Assembly (NCBI RefSeq): GCF_964355755.1
Contig: NC_092677.1
Span: 19,626,101 to 19,690,100, forward strand
DNA length: 64,000 bases
Reading direction: 5' to 3'
DNA from: Antedon mediterranea
Lineage: Eukaryota > Echinodermata > Crinoidea > Comatulida > Antedonidae
In this document: one piece after another, positions 24,401-32,570 of the stretch
How the letters are laid out: each line of letters begins with the position of its first letter
Numbering within the stretch: the first letter of the stretch is position 1
Notes under the pieces: generated by a model
The model's input: only the letters and a program-made list of their open reading frames with translations
Database searches by the model: none
What the model was told of the DNA's origin: nothing
Made by a program: the position numbers and the translations under genes

Positions 24401-27400
24401 AAATCTAACATACTATAGCTATTTCATTATAAATCACATCATGCCCATTTTGGTGGGTGTAAGTAATCTGGTTGTATTTCATTGAATAATTGATATTTCT
24501 GCTACTGTAATTCAACAGCATTTAAAAGAAGACATGTGTACCTTTCCAACAATGTATTATTTTCCAACAAATATTAATCTACTGATTAAAAAATGTGTGT
24601 GACTTCAACTGAATACTCTCTAGAGACAACGTGACTTCACGGTGGTACAAGTGAGAAAATTCTTCCGCAGTCTGTTGATTCGCATCAACCAATCAAAGGG
24701 CAATAAATCCAAAATCGTTCAACCATGAGCCCTCATAGACTCTTTTCCCAGACATTTTTTGGGTCCAGCAGCTGGGATCTATAAATTATAGTCGAGTTTA
24801 CAAATCCCCAAAACTGTCAGCCTTAGAACTATAGCCTCCACGATGATAAAGCTTCTTAATGAGTATGTCCTCTTGGGACATTGCTGGCTAAAGCCGCGGC
24901 GCGAAAAAGATGGTGGATCTACGGTGGATAATTTTTGCTACAGGTAGGCCTATAGCATGAAAATAAAACTCTGAAGTTAATAGAAATACTAGAAACATAA
25001 AATTCAAGTTATATTACCTATATTTTAGTCATCTAATTTTTTACCATTTATTTTTGGGTGTCTAGAAAACTCAAATCTCAGATATATCTGACTTTTCTAG
25101 ATCTAGAAAACTCAGATATCTGACTTTTCTAGATCTAGAAAACTCAGATATCAATATCTGAGTTTTCAAGTTCCAAAATGGAACTAGAAAATGGATCGTT
25201 CCATTATTATTAGAGGGTAGCATATTTGAAATACTACACAGTACATATTCCTAACTTGGCTAACTTGTACCTCAACCAACTCGTACCCACACCAACTCGT
25301 ACATGAATCATTTTTAAGCCTACATTTTAACGGTAACATTCACTGTATTTTCTTTATGATTTAAGCCGTAGGCTGCTTTTTCATGTTACAATATTAGTAA
25401 GAAAATGTACACAGTAATCAGTTTTAATAATACAGTACTCTAGTATTTCAAATGACCTACCTGCTGATAATTAATAGAACGATCCAAATGACCTACCAAC
25501 CAATCAAATGATGATCTGAGTTTTTTAGTTCCATTTTGGAACTAGAAAAGTCAGATATTGATATCTGAGTTTTCTAGATCTAGAAAACTCAAGATATATC
25601 TGAGATCTGAGTTTTCTAGATCCGAGTTTTCTAGACCCCCTTTATTTTTCATAGTTTTTTACCTCCGCCAAGAAGGTATATGTAATCGATCGCGTGTGTT
25701 TGTTTGTGAGCAGGATTACTCAAAAAGTTAAACAAGATCTTTCCCAAAATGAAAATACAGATAGATATGTGGTCAAGGTCCAGTCCATTAAATTTTGGAG
25801 GCAATCCGAACCACAGTCCCAATTCTGGACCACTTTTTAAAATTATTTTCAGACTTACTAGTGTTAAAAGATAGGACAGAAATTTCAAGTAAACTAAAAT
25901 TGTATTTTCTCAACTACTTGTCCAAAAAACTTCATTTTTGTACAAGAGACAAGAATTATATTTTGTGATTTGTAATTTTAAAACATAATAATTAGATTTA
26001 ATGTAAACATTTTTTTTATGCGAGTTGGTCTTTAAAATGTTTCGACCTCAAAACAAATTTTTCATTAATAATTACCTTAATATCTCTAACATTTGTTTCT
26101 AATAAAACAAACATTTAATAAAACATTTGTTTCTAAGAAATACCGGAATGGTGTCCGGCGGGGGATAGTTTATTAACATTAGTTAAGGTCCTATGTAAAG
26201 CACCTAGAGGGGTCAGTGATCCATTAGGCGCTATATAAATACTGTTTATTATTATTATTAATCTATAAAAAAATATCGGACAGTGATGAGACATGACAGA
26301 AAATTCTGATGTCTATGCTTTGAAGATTGCATTAATTAGTATATGATGATTGTTGTTGACTCCATTAGAGCCAATTGGATCAAATTTACACTATTTATTA
26401 TTATGTTTTGAAGGATAAAGTCCATGCGATAACTACAAGTTTAATTTTGGCTACAAAAAAGTTCCATACAATAATTGGCCAATTCTTTTTAAACAATTAC
26501 AAAAAATAAAGTTCTTTTACTACTAAGCTAGGTTGATGATAGTTTTCAATGCTACAGTAGCTTCTTATAACAATACACAATGTTCTCATCAAACAGTTCA
26601 ATAGAATGCTTCTAAAAATCAAAGTTGTTTTTTTAAAATTTTTTTAACATTGATTTATTACTTGCCTATCTTTTTCGCTGTTGTCCTTGCATTTTTGCTT
26701 AGAACGCAATGCTCTTTGTATAGATGCATTCTCCATTACTTGCTCATCCTTATTTGTATTGTCCTTGTCTTTTTGTTTATGAGTGAGAGTCAATAATTTT
26801 CTTAGATTAGGCCAGGAATCCACTCCTTGTCCTGCTGCAGATGAGCTACTCAGGTCATGAAGTTTCACAATTGGTGTTTTTGGAAATAGGTCTGGTGATG
26901 TAGTAGTACCAGCTAACAAATGGTTATTATCTCGGTATATCTTTTCTAAAACAAGTTTAAAGAATACAGTAGTTAAGTTGTGCTCTTAATATTGACAGCA
27001 TCACAATGATGATCTCCTGATTGTTTTACAAATTTTTAACTAATTTCGAAATAATAACTAAATTTAAATCGTAACTATGACAAATTATACAGTAGGTTAT
27101 AATTATATGCATTGATTTATAGATAAAGAGAATTGATTTTTAAAAGATATATTGATTGATTTTGTCAGAATCTTTAATTATTTTAAAATTATGATAGGAT
27201 CTTGCTAACACAAATACAATAGCCGGTATCACAATCCACTCAAAGATCCCTCCGCGTATAATGTCATAAACTACTCTTGTTAGTGTTACATAATAATAAA
27301 GACATAAGTTACATTTTCTCTAGATTTCATTATAAATCATGCGTATAATATAATCTATACATTAAGAAATGAAATTGAACTAACAATATGGATATAAAAA

Positions 27401-28798
27401 ACAATTTGTTTTCGATCTCGGTACCTTGAATGCTATAGATGCGAGCACAGACCACCGAGCAATACACAACTGACTAAATGTTGAAGAATAATTCCTCTGT
27501 GTATTTACTATGCAGTAACCACTTTGGTGCCGATACATTAATACATTCCGCAATGAATCATAATTTTTTACTATGATAATATCTTTAAACATTTAAAAAT
27601 ATGATGCACTGTTAAAGTATATACTGTACTTTCAACTTTAATATACGATATTATATTATATATATATATTATATGTACGATAATGCATATAACCTAATAA
27701 CATACCCGAATAGAGAGATATTCTTAACTACTTTTTTAACTCTTACATCATCAAGCATGCAATTTCGTTATGCCCATTGAAATTTGTTAATGCGTGTACC
27801 ATTCTTGTTTCATAGTGAGCAATCATGCGCACAAAGGCTGTTGACTGATCACAATAAAAAAATTGGAGCGCTGCCTTTTCAAATTGTTTAGACCTTAGCC
27901 CCACCCCAACCATGATTTTCGGCCTAACAAAACTTCCCAGTGGACTGGGTCAAAGCGCTCGCAGCAGCATATGGAATTCCCTCCAAAAATGTGTTTTTAT
28001 GTTGTTGATTGGTGATTCTAGGCATGAAAAACAACAGAATTTAGTTACCTGAAGGAAAAAATATTAAGAGTGGTAAAAAAAGCTAAAGACTTTAGGTGTG
28101 TGGCGTAAAGCTTGAGGTTAGGTAAAAAAGTGTGATGCATGGTACTTAACATGTATGCAATTGAGTGGATGATTGAATTATAGATTGAAATAATGATCAA
28201 TGAATTGTTAAAAGAATGACTAAATGATGTATCATAAATAAGGAACAATGAACATACCATCTGAACTACGTAGACTTAAACATCTGTGGCGCTTTACAGG
28301 CGTTTCAAAATCAGTTTTGGGGTTTGAATACTCAGTATTGACTGATAATGAAAAAGAACGGTTGAACACTGCTTTTTCATTTGTAAAGTCATTAACATCG
28401 CTTAAAGGATTACCACTGAGGGGAAAATCTTCCAATCTTTCAGATTCATTGAACAAAGATGCAGTGGAGTTGTTGCAAGTTTGTTCAGGACCATTCATCA
28501 AATATGCATCTGCGTCCATGGTCTGCTTTCTTTTTGTAGTTCTAATATTTATATCATCAATTTTATTTAAATTGTTTTGCCCCATTGACATTTTTATTGC
28601 AGTCATATTTCCATTTCCATTGATTTTATTTGTATTTTTAGAATCACAATTTTCGTTGAATTCATCTATGTGACTGCGGCAGTTGGCAAGGTTTTTAAGT
28701 GGTTCCCAGGTGTCATCATCGCTAGGGAAACCTTTCCACCTGATGAGGTACTGAATTTTTCCATGTCTTGTTTTTCTTCTATTGACAACTTTTTCTAC
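15283..28798 (-). CDS. CDYL: CDYL-like gene: chromodomain plus crotonase-fold protein (seven exons seen, 5' exon missing)
   Basis: The chromodomain followed by an enoyl-CoA hydratase/isomerase-like domain is diagnostic of chromodomain-Y-like proteins. In vertebrates these read methylated histone lysines and act as transcriptional corepressors with crotonyl-CoA hydratase activity. Exons on the minus strand, 5' to 3', are 28258-28798, 26662-26945, 22731-22820, 21655-21827, 18767-18977, 17489-17632 and 15283-15444. Phases are 1, 0, 0, 2, 0, 0 and all fit. The domain shows FKEIVVRKYNGY, the oxyanion-hole-type FCSGVDL, NGSATGLGSAILPLCD and NEMLIGGRKLTALEAYACGL. The open frame is intact throughout. 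The chromodomain exon begins in phase 0 just after the expected first aromatic residue, so at least one 5' exon lies beyond 28798; I could not identify it. Introns hold a LINE, pogo, SINE, CR1-like and MULE-like insertions. An ECI2-only identity is excluded by the chromodomain. Confidence 0.9.
15655..16280 (-). pseudogene. LINE-E, C-terminal part (CR1/Jockey-like)
   Basis: The minus strand starts NDMPGICT at 16278 (normally YINDLP, just before the YADD box) and continues, with many stops, to SYCVIVRGTTDDKNMKRIHV, LQKRLLR-like and GPRIWNDISNEIRL near 15665-15705, the usual end of such polyproteins. It is the left half of an RT interrupted by the pogo-like element. Confidence 0.75.
16283..17137 (-). 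mobile_element. pogo/Tigger-like non-autonomous element with TA duplication
   Basis: An 855-bp element with TIRs CCGTAAAACCTYGAAAAGAA and many internal inverted copies of AAGAAGCCCATGGGCTTCTT at both ends. It is flanked by TA at 16281-16282 and 17138-17139. Removing the element and one TA restores the LINE-E frame FLLYVNDMP, so the boundaries and the TA duplication are secure. A transposase remnant lies inside on the minus strand. Confidence 0.92.
16555..16830 (-). pseudogene. pogo/Tigger DDE transposase C-terminal remnant
   Basis: The minus strand reads WVGNA, stop, SMMNTNPSLQIRSFIKCGIN then VALDGSENK. This matches the end of pogo/Tigger transposases (W....I..SF..CGI.NALDG.ED). In the next frame an acidic tail follows (YSIVDDDDDDNEMIDG). 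The catalytic DDE part is deleted. This identifies the surrounding element's superfamily. Confidence 0.75.
17140..17400 (-). pseudogene. LINE-E, reverse-transcriptase core part
   Basis: The minus strand reads FLIGVFLDLSKAFDSMSHEI (RT motif A) and, after a shift, HRVPQGSILRPLLFLL (motif B, normally GVPQGSILGPLLFL). It joins NDMPG at 16278 when the pogo-like element is removed. Confidence 0.85.
17489..17632 (-). CDS. CDYL: CDYL-like exon: C-terminal crotonase helices
   Basis: Acceptor TTTGATTTTAG, donor GTAATA, phase 0 at both ends. It encodes ANEMLIGGRKLTALEAYACG and LVSHVFWPSSFMQEVIPRVQ, matching the CDYL trimerisation-helix region (NEML..GRKLTA.EA...GLVS.VFWP..F.QEV). Confidence 0.93.
17633..18766. 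other. CDYL-like intron, no feature recognised
   Basis: 1.1 kb of intron. No retroelement motif or repeat was identified. A locally GC-richer segment is at 18440-18560. Confidence 0.5.
18767..18977 (-). CDS. CDYL: CDYL-like exon: crotonase core
   Basis: Acceptor TTTTTCATTACAG, donor GTGGGT. It encodes KFIDTLINFPKIIVAAVNGS, ATGLGSAILPLCDIVYASDK, AVFSTPYGSLAQVPEGCSSV and TFPACMGTAM. This is the central crotonase signature (NG.A.GLG..LPLCD...A), which forms the second oxyanion-hole loop and the active-site pocket. Confidence 0.93.
19210..19575 (+). mobile_element. 5'-truncated LINE 3' end
   Basis: Opens with a C-terminal tail (HPLHKVIIDQLNPSGRLRLL, then KTNRFAKSFIPSGIIQYN), the HPL...GR.LR....TNRF..SFIP..I..FN ending common to LINE polyproteins. 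It then ends with a short 3' UTR, ATGACGAGCAATGAATTTCC, and AATAAAAG followed by T-rich sequence. It lies in a CDYL-like intron, antisense to the gene. Confidence 0.75.
19790..20036 (-). mobile_element. tRNA-derived SINE
   Basis: The minus strand begins GGAGTTATGGCTTGGTGGTT (A box TGGCTTGGTGGTTATGATGC) with a B box GGATTCAAGTCC 40 bp later: a polymerase III internal promoter. The body runs through GATCACCCTCATTAAATATG and ends in an A-rich tail at about 19790-19815. It abuts a CR1-like RT fragment at its 5' end. No clear target-site duplication. Confidence 0.8.
20037..21300 (+). pseudogene. CR1/L2-like LINE, RT to C-terminus (decayed)
   Basis: Frames read LANYRPISNSSFLSKVLERI, QSAYRANHSTETVLLDYSAA followed by FDTVNHSLL, CGIPQGSV, FYADNTQ (YADDTQ with Asp to Asn), then LSYAAPMLWNSLPNCIKDAQ and FKRLLKTYLF at the end. 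The DYSAAFDT block directly follows STETVLL, so a short stretch between the two motifs is lost. Many stops and shifts; antisense to the CDYL-like gene, in its intron. Confidence 0.88.
21655..21827 (-). CDS. CDYL: CDYL-like exon: oxyanion-hole segment
   Basis: Acceptor TTTAATGTCAG, donor GTAGAC, ending in phase 2. It encodes VFHELTTILTNSVKDSNSVF and LLHGAGNIFCSGVDLGFLAH, then a basic helix ending MSEAIR. FCSGVDL is the first oxyanion-hole loop of the crotonase fold. The complementary plus-strand frame at 21635-21907 is an antisense shadow. Confidence 0.92.
21828..22494. other. CDYL-like intron, AT-rich
   Basis: Very AT-rich (21880-22170), with no coding motif. AGGTCGAAGGACCAACTGTC near 22207 is GC-richer but unassigned. 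Confidence 0.5.
22495..22605 (+). repeat. Dispersed repeat G, copy 1
   Basis: Shares GTGCAACGC, CGGTAAACACTAACTT, GAGCATGTGACTGCAGCCAT and AAGGCCTTGTT-like blocks, in the same orientation, with 53003-53105. Probably part of a DNA element. Confidence 0.7.
22731..22820 (-). CDS. CDYL: CDYL-like exon: start of crotonase domain
   Basis: Encodes FKEIVVRKYNGY and then NSLNPK, matching the first strands of the CDYL crotonase domain (Y.DIVVRK..GFTHI...N.L.P). The donor GTATGT is clear. The acceptor is uncertain: ATTCAAG at 22820 gives the phase 0 required by the previous exon, whereas a better-looking ATTTTCAG at 22857 would need a different upstream phase or an additional exon. Confidence 0.8.
22858..24624. 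other. CDYL-like intron, AT-rich
   Basis: 1.8 kb. Traces of LINE C-terminal coding may be present near 23455-23600 (plus strand, ACFEC...NKKLWGNI-like), but too weak to call. Otherwise AT-rich. Confidence 0.4.
24625..24745 (+). repeat. Dispersed repeat B, copy 1
   Basis: Shares CACGTGACTTC-like, ATTCTTCCGC, GATTCGC, CACCAATCAAA, AATCCAAAATC and TTCAACC blocks in order with 43790-43915. Contains CCAATCA (CCAAT-box-like) motifs. Confidence 0.7.
25047..25649. mobile_element. MULE-like foldback element with 9-bp duplication
   Basis: The element spans 25056-25640 and starts GGGTGTCTAGAAAACTC, ending GAGTTTTCTAGACCCCC. It is flanked by TTTATTTTT at 25047-25055 and 25641-25649. Each terminus (about 130 bp) is a stack of TCTAGAAAACTCAGATATC units in both orientations. 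The 9-bp duplication, GGG-starting tips and long compound inverted ends fit Mutator-like elements. No transposase inside; the centre (25215-25500) is unassigned. Confidence 0.8.
25656..26020 (-). repeat. Dispersed repeat A, copy 2
   Basis: Inverted relative to 14895-15236. Begins TTACCTCCGCCAAGAAGGTA and contains AAGATAGGACAGAAATTTC and TGTCCAAAAAACTTCATTTT. The two copies are alike along their whole length apart from indels. Confidence 0.85.
26140..26262 (+). mobile_element. CR1/L2-like LINE 3' tail
   Basis: Contains TGTAAAGCACCTAGAGG and GGCGCTATATAAATACTG followed by (TTA)n, the typical 3' UTR hairpin and tail of L2/CR1-type LINEs. No coding sequence remains. Confidence 0.65.
26662..26945 (-). 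CDS. CDYL: CDYL-like exon: polar linker
   Basis: Acceptor CTTGTTTTAG; phase 1 entry fits the chromodomain exon. It encodes a Ser/Lys-rich disordered linker (KLHDLSSSSAAGQG, later KQKDKDNTNKDEQ and KCKDNSEKDRQ). The chosen donor is GTAATA after 26662; an equally phased alternative, GTAATG, would end the exon at 26740. No similarity beyond composition, so it rests on frame, splice sites and position. Confidence 0.65.
27055..27445 (+). repeat. Dispersed repeat C, copy 1
   Basis: Collinear with 59290-59645. Shared blocks include TTTTGTCAGAATCTTTA, GATAGGATCTTGCTAACRCA, AATACAATAGCCGGTATCAC and AGATCCCTCCGC. No coding capacity; class unknown. Confidence 0.85.
27446..28257. other. CDYL-like intron, unassigned
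   Basis: Contains an AT-alternating tract at 27650-27685 and a GC-richer segment at 27890-27970. Nothing identified. Confidence 0.45.
28258..28798 (-). CDS. CDYL: CDYL-like exon: chromodomain and linker
   Basis: Acceptor TTTTCATAG precedes GTAGAAAAAG; donor GTATGT follows at 28257. It starts VEKVVNRRKTRHGKIQYLIR, then WKGFPSDDDTWEP: strands 1-3 of a chromodomain with cage residues W21 and F24 of the exon and a C-terminal helix (CRSHIDEFN). About 130 residues of polar linker with a basic RTTKRKQ patch follow. It ends in phase 1. Confidence 0.9.
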
Positions 28799-28987
28799 CT
28801 ATGAAAAGAAACGCAAAAAAAAAATTGTGATTGTGAAGGTATTGTTTGATTATTATTTGATTGACTTGATAGTAGTGGGAAAATGTTAGGAATGGCCTTT
28901 AAAACCATACTTTGATCTAGTTTTTTCTTGAAGCTATTCACAGAGGGAGTGGCAGATCAGGTGTCGTTTTCGGCCACCTTTTACCTT

Positions 28988-29019
28988 CTGTGTTATGGAA
29001 GACGTTTTCCATAACACAG
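28988..29019. repeat. 32-bp perfect hairpin
   Basis: Arms CTGTGTTATGGAA and TTCCATAACACAG (13 bp) around GACGTT. No flanking duplication. Upstream of the LINE-G insertion in a CDYL-like intron. Confidence 0.85.
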
Positions 29020-29059
29020 GTATAGTATGCTTTGTCATCAATAAAACAATTTCTTGGTG

Positions 29060-29215
29060 GCCTTTTCAATTTTAATTGAATTCAGTGACTAGTTAAATAA
29101 TTGATAACCTTTTGAGAAGTTTTGCAGAGATACCATCAGGTCCTGTTAAACTTACCAGATTTTACATTTTTAAAACAATTCCTAATTGTAGTAACATCTA
29201 ATTCTAAATCAAACA
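29060..29215 (-). pseudogene. Inverted RT fragment at LINE-G 5' end
   Basis: The minus strand reads ELDVTTIRNCFKNVKSGKF and, after a shift, GPDGISAKLLKRL, the start of a LINE RT domain. It is opposite in orientation to LINE-G and lies inside the 15-bp duplications. It resembles the LINE-F type more than LINE-G. Confidence 0.65.
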
Positions 29216-29240
29216 TTATCATCAAGTTATTTCTTATCTT

Positions 29241-29441
29241 GTTTCAATCGCAGGGACCCCAAGACAACCAGACGAAACACATTGATGCACACATATATGA
29301 CTGTTTCAATCGCATGGACCCCGAGACAACCAGACGAAACACACTGATGCACACATATATGACTGTTTCAATCGCAGGGACCCCAAGACAACCAGACGAA
29401 ACACACTGATGCACACATATATGACTGTTTCAATCGCAGGG
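29241..29441 (+). repeat. 62-bp tandem repeat, 3.2 copies
   Basis: Units start at 29241, 29303, 29365 and 29427 (partial), each GTTTCAATCGCAGGGACCCC followed by AAGACAACCAGACGAAACAC. Units differ by only a few bases. They sit just upstream of the LINE-G endonuclease frame and could be promoter monomers, as in some LINE 5' UTRs. No unique spacers. Confidence 0.95.
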
Positions 29442-29473
29442 GAATGCACTTCCTACATTTGAACATTTGATCT

Positions 29474-31566
29474 TTGTACTCACAATTTTCAGAACTTAAA
29501 CGTATCGTTGTAAATAGTAGAGCAGTTGTATGTGCCATTTCGGAGACGTGGCTGGATGAAAAGATATCGGAGACAGAAATCAAGATCGATGGCTACTGCC
29601 TCCTCCGCAAAGACAGAAACAGGAATGGTGGTGGCGTATGTCTTTACATCAGAGATGATATCGCATTTAATGAGAGACCAGACCTTAACAACACAAACAT
29701 TGAGTCGATCTGGATAGAACTGATGCTTCCTAAGACTAAGCCAATCATAGTTGGTTGTGTTTTAATCGATCGCAAATCTGTACTTATACTACGTTTGTTG
29801 AAAACCTAGAGTCCGACGTTTCAAAACTTAGATCGGATTCAGAGGTATATATTTTAGGTGACACTAACATCGACTACAACAAAAACAATGATCCTATGTT
29901 TAAGAAATATAATGATTTTTTACGACTATTTAACTTAACACAAATTATTGATTTTCCTACTCGCATAGCGTCCAAATCCGCCACCATTATCGACCACGTT
30001 CAAACTAACTCTAAGGAAAAAGTTTGTCAACATGGCTCAATTGGTGCTGGTTTAAGTGATCACTTATTAATATACTTTACCCGTAAGGTAATGAGAGGAC
30101 ACATAAATAAACATAACACTGTAAAAATAAGATCTTTACGTAACTACTCTAAAGAATTGTTAATTAATAAGCTTCGATCTGCTGAATGGCAAAATGTGTA
30201 CAACTGTAAGAATGTTAATGACGCTTGGTATAATTTTAAGTTTATTTTTACTAGTATCATCGATCAAATAGCTCCGATCAAAGAGGTTAGATTGAAATGT
30301 AGGTCTGAACCATGGATCACGGATGATATTTTATTATCTATAAATGAAAGAGATAAGTTACTTCAAAAATTTAGAAAAAACAGAAATGACACGGAAGTTT
30401 ATAAAGATTTCTGTATTTTAAGAAACAAAGTTCAACGTGAAATTAAAAAAGCAAAAGCAAACTACTTTAGAGTTAAATTAGAAGAGAACAAACATGATTC
30501 CAAACAACTGTGGAAATACTTAAAACAGCTTGGTGCAAATTCAAAATGTAAATCTAAGAGTAAAGTTGCCCTAGATATTAATGGCACATTGTCACATGAT
30601 GCTCACGAAGTGGCAAATCATTTTAATATGTTTTTTACGAATATTGCATCAAAACTTTCATCTCAGCTAAAACCCTGTCCAGATTTGTTTGGGATCTCGA
30701 AAACAGCATTTAAGGCTTATTATGACAAGAAAGTGAGCAAAAATAAATTTGAAATTAAAGAAGTTACTGGGGAAGAGATTTTGAAGGAGCTTGGAAATTC
30801 TTTAAGTACCAACCTTGATTCATGTCACACTTGGTTAATCAATAATGAACTTTCTCTACACGTTGATAAAACTGAGGCTATTCTTTTTGGCCCAAAGAAA
30901 AAAGTTAAACATGTTGAAGAATTTAAAGTATATTGTAATGGTAAAGAACTATCACGGAAGCATTCTGTTAAATACTTAGGATGTTATATGGATGAAGATC
31001 TTCGTGGTGAAACCATGGTAGAAAACGTACTTGCAAAAATGTATGCACGACTTAAATATTTGTATCGACAAAGTTGTTATCTTAATAGATCAAATCGTAA
31101 CGCCCTCATACTTTGTCACTTTGATTATGCGTGTTGTGCATGGTATTCTGGACTTACCAGTTACTATAAGGGAAAACTTCAAGTTGCCCAAAATAAAGTT
31201 GCCAGATTTATTTGTAACTGGGATAACAGGTCCCATATTGGTAAGGAAGAACTTAAATCTATTGGTCAACTTAATATTGAAAGTCTGGTTAAACAATTAA
31301 AACTAAACAATGTTAAAAAAATATTCAACAACCAAGCCATGCCATACATGTACACACACTTCTCCAAGACATCCACCATTCAAAATATCACAAGAAGAAG
31401 CTCTCATACATTCTACCTGTCTAAATCAGACACATATATCAAAGACACATTCTTCTACACAGCAGCACAACAATGGAACCTATTACCACACATTTTAAAA
31501 ACCATTTTTAACAAGACAGATTTTAAATTTAAAGTAAAGGAATATTTAGCAACGTCTCATGAATAA
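29474..31566 (+). CDS. LINE-G polyprotein: endonuclease and C-terminus, RT core deleted
   Basis: Part 1 (29474-29809) encodes APE-type endonuclease: AVVCAISETWLDEKISETEI and NGGGVCLYIRDDIAF. A small frameshift near 29765 separates it from a 603-codon open frame (29755-31566), which starts RSQICTYTTF, contains YILGDTNIDYN (the GDxN-type endonuclease motif) and GLSDHLLIYF, a long Lys-rich pre-RT region, and EIKEVTGEEILKEL. It then jumps directly to STNLDSCHTWLINNELSLHV and DKTEAILFGPKKK, which normally follow the YADD box. RT motifs A, B and YADD are therefore absent, removed in frame. The C-terminus (AAQQWNLLPHILK, FKFKVKEYL) is complete. With no RT it cannot copy itself. Confidence 0.85.
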
Positions 31567-31989
31567 ATAAATTTTAACTTACTGTAAGATTTTAAAGAAT
31601 GACATGAAATATTATTTTAATAATCAATTTTATACAGTATGCTTTTATATGCTATGTTTTATTGTTTTACTGGTTTAATATTTTATTGTTTGTATGTATG
31701 TATATAATGGACCCCAATGGAAATAAGCTGGAATGATATTTACCGGCTTTTTTGGGTTATCCATGGAAGACTACTGTATGTTTTAATTGTTCTTGTTTAC
31801 CAATTGTAATGTATATTTGTGTACTTCCGAATAAATTCAAATCAAATCAATAAAACAATTTGAGTCAAACCGAGTATATAAAGTGTTCAAACACAAATTT
31901 GAATTCAACTTTAGTTACTTTCTTTTCAATTCCTGTTATAGATTTTAATCCTTTTCATGTTAAAACTTTCTTCTACTTTCTTGCCATAC

Positions 31990-32570
31990 TTTTTTTTCTA
32001 TATCAACGATTTAATTGATTCCTGTTCATACTACTGTCTCACATAGTCTTTTGTTATCCACGGTTGGTTGTTAACATAAACTTTAAATTACACATCTGGT
32101 GTTTAATGTTGTTCTCACAGAACTTAATATTTTCTGTTACGCCTTCCGTTGCACTATCTATTGAAGCCGCATTATCTAAAAAAATATCCCTATTAGTACA
32201 CTATTATCAAAGCAGTCCCTTCAATTCTTCCTCAGTTTCTTTGCTCCAATTCTTAACAGATTTAAAAACAGGTTTTTCACGCTTACACTTCTGTACGTAC
32301 TTCGGTAAAAGATGCACCATGTTGTGATCAGAAAATTCAGTACCCGGTTTCTTCTCAGCTTTGTACGTGTCTTTAATCTTACTGTAACAGAGATCAATGA
32401 TTTTCGCCTTCCTAGTTGGAATATTTACATGTTGATAGAGGTTAATAGGTAGGAGATGATTTAACTTACACTTGTTAAAGTCACTAAGGATAATAGATAC
32501 CCCTTCAGGAGATGTATTTTAAAGATGATGATAAATCTCGGCAATCTTAGCACTCGCTATTTTAATGAGC
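31990..32570 (-). pseudogene. LINE-F: endonuclease end and pre-RT region
   Basis: The minus strand reads NHLLPINLYQHVNIPTRKAK, IIDLCYSKIKDTYKAEKKPG, TEFSDHNMVHLLPKYVQKCK and VFKSVKNWSKETEEELKGLL, then with shifts YVNNQPWITKDYV. This is the LDLCYG...YK....LG.SDHN.V.L.P.Y......W....LQ...KPW.TKDLK series of fish/invertebrate Rex1-like and related LINEs. It is decayed and the older host of the LINE-G insertion. Confidence 0.75.

Larger units (their letters stand above)
29038..31861 (+). mobile_element. LINE-G insertion with 15-bp target-site duplication
   Basis: TCAATAAAACAATTT occurs at 29038-29052 and exactly again at 31847-31861, bracketing the insertion (29053-31846). The 3' end is a non-coding tail ending AATAAATTCAAATCAAATCA. 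Coding content is described separately. The 5' part contains an inverted RT fragment of another LINE type and three tandem 62-bp units, so the insert is either rearranged at its 5' end or compound. CR1-like by its ending. Confidence 0.85.

Noticed and set aside
24899-24945. Possible first exon (ATGGTGGATC... followed by a GTAGGC donor) in a GC-richer spot
   Set aside because: Only a start and a donor-like site; no downstream exon or similarity, and opposite in strand to the gene around it.
28248-28673. 141-codon plus-strand frame
   Set aside because: Antisense to the chromodomain exon, no similarity of its own.
28988-29019. Micro-hairpin family member
   Set aside because: A perfect hairpin, but different tips and no direct repeat at its sides.
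29241-29441. CRISPR-like direct repeats
   Set aside because: 62-bp head-to-tail units with no spacers, in a eukaryotic LINE insertion.
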